The position numbers and the translations under genes are program-made. The notes beneath the pieces are model-generated. The model did not search any database. It worked only from the letters and a program-made list of their open reading frames with translations, and had not been told where the DNA came from. DNA of 64,000 bases from Pedobacter sp. ISL-64 (GTDB taxonomy: Bacteria > Bacteroidota > Bacteroidia > Sphingobacteriales > Sphingobacteriaceae), in the NCBI RefSeq assembly GCF_018613605.1, contig NZ_JAGGPU010000013.1, forward strand, positions 115,320 to 179,319, written 5' to 3'. Shown in pieces: positions 35,694 to 42,845 of this stretch (within the stretch, counting starts at the first letter, position 1; every line of letters starts with the position of its first letter).

Positions 35694-36278
35694 CTAATTA
35701 AAAAAATCGTTGTAATACCATAATCCGAGTAAAATAAACACCAGGAAATCGGCAAGTTTTAGTCTTAAAATCCTTAAAGCCTTTCCCATTTGATTTTCTA
35801 CCGTTTTGATTGATAGCCCTAAATGATCGGCAATTTCGCGGTATTTCAATTCTTCGAACCTGCTCATTTGAAAAATGGTGCGGCATTGTTCTGGTAAATG
35901 GTTCAGGGCATCTCTTAAATGCTGCTGTAGTTCAGTAAATTCGATTTTTGCAGCAGCAGGTTCATGTTCTGTATTCATGGTGTGTACCGTAAATTCCTGG
36001 TATTTGCTTTTGGTTTTTTCCTGTTTAATGTAGTTTAAACTATCGTTGTAAACACACTTGTAGAGGTATGCTTTTATAGATTGTATTTTAAGGTTTTCTC
36101 TTTTTTCCCAAAACTTTAAGAACATTCCCTGTACAATTTCTTCAGCAACATCTTCATCTTTTAAAATCACCTGAGCATAAGCGTGCAGTGCATTGTAATG
36201 CGTTTTGAACAAATGTTCAAATGCGATATCATCATGGTATTGATGGCTGATTTCGGAAGCTACTACTGTTAATTCCAC
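35694..36278 (-). CDS. ECF RNA polymerase sigma factor
   Basis: About 194 residues from the GTG at 36278 (VELTVVASEI); a longer frame from the ATG at 36359 adds 27 residues without sigma features. Region 2 is FEHLFKTHYNALHAYAQVIL and EEIVQGMFLKFWEKRENL. Region 4 is LPEQCRTIFQMSRFEELKYR followed by EIADHLGLSIKTVENQMGKA. The C-terminus ends in a hydrophobic stretch (LADFLVFILLGLWYY). It stops 10 bp before the FecR start. It probably drives the repeat-protein genes here. Confidence 0.92.
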   Translation of the reverse strand: MELTVVASEISHQYHDDIAFEHLFKTHYNALHAYAQVILKDEDVAEEIVQGMFLKFWEKRENLKIQSIKAYLYKCVYNDSLNYIKQEKTKSKYQEFTVHTMNTEHEPAAAKIEFTELQQHLRDALNHLPEQCRTIFQMSRFEELKYREIADHLGLSIKTVENQMGKALRILRLKLADFLVFILLGLWYYNDFFN

Positions 36279-36407
36279 GGGTTTAATTGTAATCAAATAT
36301 ATATGTTTATTAATTATTGAATTTTGAATGATTATTGAGTAAGTGTTGGATGTATGCAAAACTCAATCATTCCCTCATTCAAAATTCAGTCATTCAATAA
36401 TTCATTT

Positions 36408-37502
36408 TTAAAAACTAATTGCCAAACCACCTGTATAACCTAAAAACAGGGCATGTAAGGTATCGTCTTTTCTATCCCAGCTTTTCACATAGTGTTTCTG
36501 TAGGGTTTTTCCTTCTTCGGTATTGGTTGATACAAAATTGAACGATGGCCCTGCAAAAATTTCTAAATTCTGACCTATCCTAAGCGAAGGCAGTAACTGA
36601 AAGGTAGATTTGAAATAATTGCCACGTTTAAAGTTTTGCAATGAACCCGCGGTAAGTTCTGCATTTAGCCTAAAGTGTTCTGATTGAAAAAAGTGAGCGC
36701 CTAAACCTGCTTCGAAAGCATAAACCTCATCTTTATTTTTAAAGTTATAACCAGCGCCGATAATACCATATAATACTTTCCCGCCCGATCTGAATGTGGC
36801 CATGGTAGTTAAATTCTGGTTGGTAGTTAAAGCAATGCTTTTCTCGCCATTTTTAACAATATTAATAATCCCAATCGGATAATCACTGCTATCGGCCACG
36901 TTAATAAAACCAGCAAGCTGAACGCCTTTCACTTTCTTTGCCACATTGATAAAACCTGCAATTTGCGATCCTTTTACGTCGGCGGCTTTATTCATAAAAC
37001 CTGCAACCTGCACGGCAGAAACATTTTTCGAAGTCCAGTTCATAAAACCAGCTACCTGCGCACCACTGTTCTCTTTTGAGATATTGGCGAAACCTGCAAT
37101 AGCGGCCCCATTCCCTCCACCATAAGTATTGATAAAACCCGCAAACTGTGCCCCACTTGCTTTGCCACCAATGTGGTTAGAAAAACCTGCGAACTGTGTA
37201 CCGCTTGCATTTTTACGCACGATATTGGAAAGGCCTGCAAATGAGAGCCCTTTTTCTGCTGCCGAAACACCAACCAAAATGTTTAAAGAAAATACATTTG
37301 TATCTAGTGCTGCATGGGTTCCGTTTGTGCTTACCGGGTATACAAAACCCACATTTACTTTACCTTTTTTGCCTTCTTGTGCAAAACCATTTAAACCTGT
37401 GCTTAATAGTATAGCTAAACCTAATGCTTTAACACCGGATGCTTTTTTGAAATTGATGCATGCCGTAAAGCGGTTTTTAATTTTTGTCGAAGTTGTGTCC
37501 AT
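36408..37502 (-). CDS. Secreted repeat protein with G-x-Q-x-A-G-F-x-N units, paralogue of the STN protein
   Basis: 364 residues. A signal sequence ends at about residue 41 (STGLNGFAQE). From about 80 to 215 there are eight or nine 15-16-residue repeats, such as GTQFAGFSN, GAQVAGFMN, GSQIAGFIN and GVQLAGFIN. The C-terminal about 140 residues match in pattern the C-terminus of the protein at 32988 (IFAGPSFNFV versus FFAGPAYSYY), so the two are paralogues with different N-termini. It lies 129 bp upstream of the sigma gene in the same direction and probably belongs to the same regulated locus. It lacks the STN domain. Confidence 0.8.
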   Translation of the reverse strand: MDTTSTKIKNRFTACINFKKASGVKALGLAILLSTGLNGFAQEGKKGKVNVGFVYPVSTNGTHAALDTNVFSLNILVGVSAAEKGLSFAGLSNIVRKNASGTQFAGFSNHIGGKASGAQFAGFINTYGGGNGAAIAGFANISKENSGAQVAGFMNWTSKNVSAVQVAGFMNKAADVKGSQIAGFINVAKKVKGVQLAGFINVADSSDYPIGIINIVKNGEKSIALTTNQNLTTMATFRSGGKVLYGIIGAGYNFKNKDEVYAFEAGLGAHFFQSEHFRLNAELTAGSLQNFKRGNYFKSTFQLLPSLRIGQNLEIFAGPSFNFVSTNTEEGKTLQKHYVKSWDRKDDTLHALFLGYTGGLAISF

Positions 37503-37660
37503 TTCTGTCTAATTTTAAAATGAGACAACAAACACGACACTTACCCCTACGTGCGGCAAAAAAATATTTCAGTGCTCCCCAATATTATTAAAAGTCTTTT
37601 TTTAGCAGCTGAAAACGATAAATTAAAAGTTCACTAACATAATATAAACGCCTAAATCAG

Positions 37661-38455
37661 CTACAATATCGATCTCACCAAACCGCCTTCCACCCTAATG
37701 GCAGCCCCATTGGTTCCGGAGGCTAACGAACTTACATAAAAAGTAACCGCATTTGCAATTTCACTCACATCAAGAAAGCGTTGCAGTAAGGAAGTGGACC
37801 GCATGTTCTTAAAGAAATCGGCTTCTACCTCAGCAATAGTGATGTTTCCATTTTTGGCTAAATCTTCAATAAAAACACCTACCCCTTTTGATTTGGTAGG
37901 GCCTGGCAAAATTGAATTGACGGTTACCCCGGTACCTTGGGTTAATTCTGCCAAACCACGGCTAACCGCCAGCTGTGCAGTTTTAGTCATGCCATAGTGG
38001 ATCATTTCATCTGGGATAAACACTGCCGATTCGCTGGAGATAAAAATAATCCTCCCCCAATTTTTCTTTAACATCTTGGGAAATAGCTGCCGCGATAACC
38101 TGATCCCACTCATTACGTTGACTTCGAAAAACCTAAACCAATCTTCATCACTGATATCTTCAAAAGCTTTAGGTTCAAAAATGCCTGCGTTGTTGATCAG
38201 AATATCTATCTCCGGAAGTTTATCGATTAGGCTACTTACTTCATCGGCTTTAGAAAAATCAGCAGCTATTCCTGAAATAAATTCATTCCCAGCAATACCT
38301 TGCAGCGATTTCACGGCATCATCAACACTGCTTTGCGACCGGCCATTGATGATTACTTTTACACCTTCTTTTAATAAACTTTCAGCAATTGCGAATCCGA
38401 TCCCAGCGGTAGAGCCACTTATAAAAGCTGTTTTATGTTTTAACTGTAAATCCAT
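37661..38455 (-). CDS. Short-chain dehydrogenase/reductase (SDR)
   Basis: 264 residues. The coenzyme motif AFISGSTAGIGFAI is at about 10-23, NNAG at about 90, IFISSES at about 138, and the active YxxxK in HYGMTKTAQL at about 153-162. It is a classical SDR of unknown substrate. No obvious partner gene; the repeat-protein gene is 158 bp downstream on the same strand. Confidence 0.92.
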   Translation of the reverse strand: MDLQLKHKTAFISGSTAGIGFAIAESLLKEGVKVIINGRSQSSVDDAVKSLQGIAGNEFISGIAADFSKADEVSSLIDKLPEIDILINNAGIFEPKAFEDISDEDWFRFFEVNVMSGIRLSRQLFPKMLKKNWGRIIFISSESAVFIPDEMIHYGMTKTAQLAVSRGLAELTQGTGVTVNSILPGPTKSKGVGVFIEDLAKNGNITIAEVEADFFKNMRSTSLLQRFLDVSEIANAVTFYVSSLASGTNGAAIRVEGGLVRSIL

Positions 38456-38670
38456 TCTTTGATTTTTAAATAATGTTTACGATAAAATTTTAATTGCCCT
38501 ACGGGTGATACAAACTGAACAATTTTCTGGCTGAGAAGTGTCATAGAAGTATGCTAAAAAATGAACTGCCAGGTAAGGACAAAAAGTTAATTCTGCAGAA
38601 AATTAATGATTATAATATGAGAATAGCTATAAAAAGATAATTAATGCGATGCTATTAATTGCAAACACAA

Positions 38671-38690
38671 AAACAGCCTTCGGGCCTGTT
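38671..38690 (-). terminator. Intrinsic terminator with UUCG tetraloop
   Basis: The stem aacagcc/ggcctgtt closes on a ttcg loop with one bulge, and on the minus strand a five-T run follows (ctgtttttg). It begins 20 bp past the stop of the gene at 38710. Confidence 0.65.
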
Positions 38691-38709
38691 CAATAAACGG
38701 CGTCATTGA

Positions 38710-39069
38710 TTAATCTTTTACTTTACAGCTTTTAGGCTGGGTTGCCAATAGTACCCCTCCAAGAGCAGCCGTAAGAAAAACGCCTTCGAAAATCAATAAC
38801 CTTTTTCTCTTTTTAAAGCCGCTATAAAAGGTATGGGCTGCAATAACCCCCAGGCCAACAAACTCTATATACTGTTGTATCCTTTTCGACGAATCTTTGT
38901 TTTTAATCAGCGCAATGCATAGTAATTCGTCAATTAAACTAATGTTTTTAGAAATACCCTTTCTAATCTGTGCCTTACTTGCCAAAGCACCTAGTTTCTT
39001 CGCCACAGTTTGCAATCCTGTAGTAGTAATCTCATTAATCAAACGTGTTTTAGTATCTTTTTTTTCCAT
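38710..39069 (-). CDS. Hypothetical protein with two C-terminal membrane helices
   Basis: 119 residues. A basic, helical N-terminal half (about 1-60) is followed by two hydrophobic segments (GLGVIAAHTFYSG and LLIFEGVFLTAALGGVLLAT) and a charged end. A terminator follows. No family or function is recognised. Confidence 0.65.
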   Translation of the reverse strand: MEKKDTKTRLINEITTTGLQTVAKKLGALASKAQIRKGISKNISLIDELLCIALIKNKDSSKRIQQYIEFVGLGVIAAHTFYSGFKKRKRLLIFEGVFLTAALGGVLLATQPKSCKVKD

Positions 39070-39258
39070 ATCGCTTTCCTTAAGTCTTATTATTTCAACC
39101 CGGCTTATGGCATATAGTTTTGACTAATTTGAGAAAAGCTTACTACCATTAATTTAAGCGTTTTTAGCGACAGATGTACACGGATTTTAAACACTAAAAT
39201 AGTAGTGGGATGATCTTTTACGATCAGAAAATGAATTGTAGCAGTTCTTGGCAACCTG

Positions 39259-39320
39259 CAGTCCCGCCATTCGCTATAGCCCTCATTGAAAAATTCGGGG
39301 CTGTCGCTGCTGTCGGGTTT
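39259..39320. repeat. REP-like palindrome, AGCGG/GGGCTATAGCG type
   Basis: Arms cccgccattcgctatagccc and gggctgtcgctgctgtcggg flank a short AT-rich loop. The element resembles those at 61041-61103 and 63228-63333 (AGCCC, then AGCGG and ATCC blocks). An 80-residue frame runs through it on the minus strand but has no protein features. The gene-free stretch 39070-39408 also holds one arm of another dispersed repeat (gtcaccctgagcgtagtcgaa) at 39364-39384. Confidence 0.55.
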
Positions 39321-39408
39321 ATGAACAAAGGTTCTGCCATGCCACATTCAATACTCCTAGAATGTCACCCTGAGCGTAGTCGAAGGGCTATTACATTGAT
39401 CATCTTTT

Positions 39409-40539
39409 TTAAGAGAGAATAACCAGATCGATGTCTTTCATTGCTAAATTTTTTAATAAACCATTAAAAACCGCAGTACGCAGAATGACCTGGAATATAT
39501 TAAGATGGGGTTTCCCAATACAAATGGTGGTAATTTCTTTCTCGTTTGCAATATCAATGATGGTTTTGGTTATCGCATTACTCTTTACTTTGATCACTTC
39601 GGCCCCAAGCTCGGTAGCCAGTTTAAAATGATTAATCAGATGGCGCTGTTTATCGAGTTTAATACGTTCCATGCTTTCACTATCGCTCTGCACATACAGT
39701 ACAATCCATGGCGATCGATAATAGGAGGCCAGCCTTGCTGTTTTCCGGATCACCACTCCTGCGGTTTCTGCATTAGAAGAAATACAGGCTAAAAAACGTT
39801 CAGGCCGAAGTTTGATTGATTTTGGAATTTCGGTCTGGATTTTCCGTTCTACCTGGTGCACCACTTCTTTTAAGGCCAGTTCGCGTAACTGAAGAATTTT
39901 ATCAGACTGAAAAAAATTGCCAAGTGCCCTTTCAATTTTTGATTGATCATAAATTTTGCCTTCTTTAAGGCGGGTAACCAATTCGTCGGCGGTAAGGTCG
40001 ATGTTTACGATTTCATCGGCAATTTCCAATATCTTATCTGGGATACGTTCGGTAACCACTATTCCGGTAATCTGCTCAATTTCCTCATTAATGCTTTCCA
40101 GGTGCTGAATATTAACAGCCGAGATCACACTGATCCCCGCCTCGAGCAGATCGAAAACATCTTGCCAGCGTTTAGTATTTTTGCTGCCCTCGGTATTGGT
40201 ATGAGCAAGTTCATCAACAATAACAATCTCAGGATGGCGGTTCATAATTCCTTTCAAATCCATTTCTTCGATTTCCTTGCCTCGATAAAAAATTTTCCTC
40301 CGCGGAATAATGGGAAGGCCTGCAACAAGGGCTTCTGTTTCTGCTCTTTTGTGGGTTTCAACATAACCGATGCAAATATCGACTCCATTTCGCAGTAGCG
40401 CATGAGATTCCTGGAGCATACGGTAAGTCTTGCCCACACCGGCACTCATGCCGATATAAATTTTGAGCTTTCCGCGCCTGGATTTTTTAACCAGATCCAA
40501 AAAGTGCCTGACCGATTCTTCTTTTTGTTCTTCTTCCAT
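39409..40539 (-). CDS. kdpD: KdpD-like sensor protein lacking the histidine kinase part
   Basis: About 376 residues from the ATG at 40539; an earlier in-frame ATG at 40560 overlaps the preceding gene. The KdpD N-terminal domain fills about 15-225 with Walker A (GMSAGVGKTYRML) and Walker B-like (VIVDELAHTN) motifs. A universal-stress-like domain follows to the end (FLACISSNAETAGVVIRKTA). The membrane segments, GAF and kinase domains of full-length KdpD (about 890 residues) are absent, as is a KdpE gene. Short KdpD proteins occur in Bacteroidota kdp operons. It probably senses potassium or nucleotides and acts through a partner encoded elsewhere or directly on the transporter. Confidence 0.88.
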   Translation of the reverse strand: MEEEQKEESVRHFLDLVKKSRRGKLKIYIGMSAGVGKTYRMLQESHALLRNGVDICIGYVETHKRAETEALVAGLPIIPRRKIFYRGKEIEEMDLKGIMNRHPEIVIVDELAHTNTEGSKNTKRWQDVFDLLEAGISVISAVNIQHLESINEEIEQITGIVVTERIPDKILEIADEIVNIDLTADELVTRLKEGKIYDQSKIERALGNFFQSDKILQLRELALKEVVHQVERKIQTEIPKSIKLRPERFLACISSNAETAGVVIRKTARLASYYRSPWIVLYVQSDSESMERIKLDKQRHLINHFKLATELGAEVIKVKSNAITKTIIDIANEKEITTICIGKPHLNIFQVILRTAVFNGLLKNLAMKDIDLVILS

Positions 40540-40546
40540 GATCTTT

Positions 40547-40792
40547 TTACCAGGTAACAACCATTATTCCTTTTTCTATTAATATGGTGATGGCAACAAT
40601 CATAAGGGTAAATAATACCATCATAAATTTAAGTGAAATCTTCCTGGAAATCAGTTTGATCTGTTTTTTTGTTGCATAACTTCTCTTGACCTTGGGTGTT
40701 CTTCTCCTTTTCAAAGAATTGAGTTTTCTGATCATCAATATTCCCAATACCGACAGAAACAGGCTGAACAGAATTTCTATGTATGGATGCAT
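40547..40792 (-). CDS. Small membrane protein between porin and kdpD
   Basis: 81 residues with two hydrophobic helices (EILFSLFLSVLGILMI and LKFMMVLFTLMIVAITILI) around a strongly basic middle (KLNSLKRRRTPKVKRSYATKK). The frame ends 7 bp before the KdpD start. Its place in the operon suggests a role in potassium transport or as a regulatory partner of KdpD, but no family is known to me. Confidence 0.65.
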   Translation of the reverse strand: MHPYIEILFSLFLSVLGILMIRKLNSLKRRRTPKVKRSYATKKQIKLISRKISLKFMMVLFTLMIVAITILIEKGIMVVTW

Positions 40793-40842
40793 TGTTTTTA
40801 TTAAAGAATTATCTTAAAAGTTAATTTCATTTCTAAACTGGC

Positions 40843-40923
40843 CGTCATCTCGACTGAAGCGCAGCGCAATGGAGAGATCTGCATTAGATTTCTCGACTGC
40901 GCTTTGCTCCGCTCGAAATGACG
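40843..40923. repeat. REP-like palindrome, cgTCATctcgac type
   Basis: gccgtcatctcgactg and ctcgaaatgacga are the outer arms, with ggagagatctgc and agatttctcgac within. Same family as 15671-15752. It lies between the porin gene and the small membrane-protein gene. Confidence 0.75.
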
Positions 40924-40937
40924 AACGCCATTAAATT

Positions 40938-42008
40938 TTAAAACGATACCGCGATACTGGCGGTGAGGGTGGCATCGGCATTTACCGCTGCTGCATCCCT
41001 TGCAAATATTTTGTCTTTACTATCATAGGCTTTTCCTTCCAATCTGATTACTGCATTTGCTATGGGCGAATAATCAAGGTTTAACGAGTAACCCTTGGTT
41101 TTAAAACCTTCTGGCATTCCAGTTGCAATAAAAATTCCGTTTTTATCTTCATAATATTCGAATCTTCCGGCAACAGCCCATTTCGGTGCAAATTTATACT
41201 GTAGGATTGCTACTGGTGAGATTACCTCATTTTTATCATCACTACCTTTTTGTTTCTGCTGGGTTCCGTAATCAAATCCAAGGGTTACGCCAAATTTATC
41301 GGTAAGCTGAAAAATGCCGTAAATGTTGTGGTAAAACCTATTTACCCTAACCGAATCAACACCTTCAGTTCCAAGATAATTACTGTAGTTCACTGTGATC
41401 TTATCGGTTGGTTTCCAGCTTAATTGGAGTCCGCCTGCAGGTTTGTTGTTTCCATTTTGGCGCGTAATGCGCTGCCATCCATTCAGGTAAAGTGCTGTTG
41501 CTGTAAATCTGCCATCTTTGGTACCATAGGTAATTTTTGCACCCGACTCGTAATAAGGGGTATTCTCTGAAGAAATATTCCTAGTGAGTACCCAACAGTC
41601 TTTCGAAACCGCACCTTCAAAACCAATATGCGAAGAAAAGATTCCAGCGTCAATCCAAAGGTTTTCCGACTTCAATAATTTTACGCCTGCATTGGCCTCG
41701 AAGATATTTTTTAATACCCCAGGTTCGGCAGCAAGATTGGCATTGGCATAAGTTCCGGCCATGACCGCTAAGTTTGCGCGGATATTCCCACTATCGTATG
41801 CCGCTTTAATAAATCCAAGGTTCAGATTTACCTCGTTTGCACGGTTATGGGAATAAATAAAACCCGGGCGGTTATGATCGGCTGGTTTGTTAAAATCGTA
41901 TCCATAGTAGGCCTCAAGATAACCCATTACTTTAATTTTAGGTTCATCTTGTGCTTTTGCAAAAAATGTAGTAGTAAGTGTAGCGGCAAGTAATAGTATT
42001 TTTTTCAT
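40938..42008 (-). CDS. Outer-membrane porin of the kdp locus (BBP2/OmpL-like)
   Basis: 356 residues. A signal peptide ends at about residue 19 (FFAKAQD). The mature part starts IKVMGYLEAYYGYDFNKP and consists of alternating strands (YESGAKITYGTKDGRF, LNLDYSPIANAVIRLEGKAY), ending in TASIAVSF with the terminal Phe. It matches the putative beta-barrel porin-2 family often found in Bacteroidota kdp operons. It may allow potassium or small solutes through the outer membrane. Confidence 0.85.
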   Translation of the reverse strand: MKKILLLAATLTTTFFAKAQDEPKIKVMGYLEAYYGYDFNKPADHNRPGFIYSHNRANEVNLNLGFIKAAYDSGNIRANLAVMAGTYANANLAAEPGVLKNIFEANAGVKLLKSENLWIDAGIFSSHIGFEGAVSKDCWVLTRNISSENTPYYESGAKITYGTKDGRFTATALYLNGWQRITRQNGNNKPAGGLQLSWKPTDKITVNYSNYLGTEGVDSVRVNRFYHNIYGIFQLTDKFGVTLGFDYGTQQKQKGSDDKNEVISPVAILQYKFAPKWAVAGRFEYYEDKNGIFIATGMPEGFKTKGYSLNLDYSPIANAVIRLEGKAYDSKDKIFARDAAAVNADATLTASIAVSF

Positions 42009-42057
42009 CTGTATATTATTTTATCAGATTGTTTTATTGGGTAAGATATAGTCCGAT

Positions 42058-42161
42058 CGTCATCTCGACTGGAACGCAGTGAAATGGAGAGATCTTTAAA
42101 CGGGTTTAATTAGATCTCTCTTCCGAAGGAGTTCCTTTGGGACACTACGGTCGAGATGACG
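42058..42161. repeat. REP-like palindrome, cgTCATctcgac type, long
   Basis: cgtcatctcgact and ggtcgagatgacg are the outer arms, with gagagatct and agatctctc inside. It fills most of the gap between kdpC and the porin gene. Confidence 0.8.
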
Positions 42162-42180
42162 ATTTCTCGCTAAACCACCA

Positions 42181-42741
42181 TTAAAGCTCATCAAGGGCAA
42201 GGTTTAATTTCAACACATTTACCGACGAAGGGCCAAAAACACCCATAAATGGTTTGAGGGTATTCATGGCAATAAGTTCTTTCACCTTTTTCGCGTCTAT
42301 ATTTCTGGCTTTTGCAACCCTCTGGATCTGAATCGCGGCGCCTTGCTCCGAAATATTTGGATCAAGCCCGCTTCCTGATGCGGTAACCATATCGGCTGGG
42401 ATATCTGTTTTTTTGATGCCCGGATTGTATTTTAATAAGGTATCAATACGAGACTGCACTTCCTTTAAATAATCGGGATTGGATGGCCCTTTGTTAGAAC
42501 CTGCAGAACCCGCTGCATTGTAAGCAACCGCTGATGGTCTTCCCCAGAAATATTGCGGTTTGGTAAACGATTGACCCAGCAACGCATAACCAACTGTTTT
42601 ACCATTTTTGGTGATTTTCTCTCCTCCACCGTTGCCTTTAGACATTTTTCCAATAAAGGCCACAGTAATGGGATATATTACGCATAACAGTACCAATAGT
42701 ACCAGGGTTAAGCGGATAGATTGAATGATATACTTTTTCAT
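42181..42741 (-). CDS. kdpC: Potassium-transporting ATPase subunit KdpC
   Basis: 186 residues, the usual length. One N-terminal membrane helix (LVLLVLLCVIYPITVAFIG) is followed by the KdpC periplasmic domain with GQSFTKPQYFWGRPSAVAYN, SNKGPSNPDYLKEV and ASGSGLDPNIS. KdpC holds KdpA and KdpB together in the high-affinity potassium uptake pump. The gene is third in the kdpFABC order. Confidence 0.97.
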   Translation of the reverse strand: MKKYIIQSIRLTLVLLVLLCVIYPITVAFIGKMSKGNGGGEKITKNGKTVGYALLGQSFTKPQYFWGRPSAVAYNAAGSAGSNKGPSNPDYLKEVQSRIDTLLKYNPGIKKTDIPADMVTASGSGLDPNISEQGAAIQIQRVAKARNIDAKKVKELIAMNTLKPFMGVFGPSSVNVLKLNLALDEL

Positions 42742-42769
42742 GATGATAATTTTAATTTTTTGTTTGATG

Positions 42770-42838
42770 CGTCATTCCCAACTTGATTGGGAATCTTAAA
42801 GCTCTAGCATTACGATTCCCGCATACGCGGGAATGACG
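42770..42838. repeat. REP-like palindrome, cgTCATTCCC type with two inner hairpins
   Basis: cgtcattcccaacttgattg forms one small hairpin and gattcccgcatacgcgggaa another; the outer ends are complementary (cgtcattccc/gggaatgacg). It fills most of the gap between kdpB and kdpC. Confidence 0.75.
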
Positions 42839-42845
42839 GATTCCT

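Noticed and set aside
39105..39347. 80-residue minus-strand frame
   Set aside because: It covers a REP-like palindrome and downstream non-coding sequence; the protein shows no domain or hydrophobic pattern.
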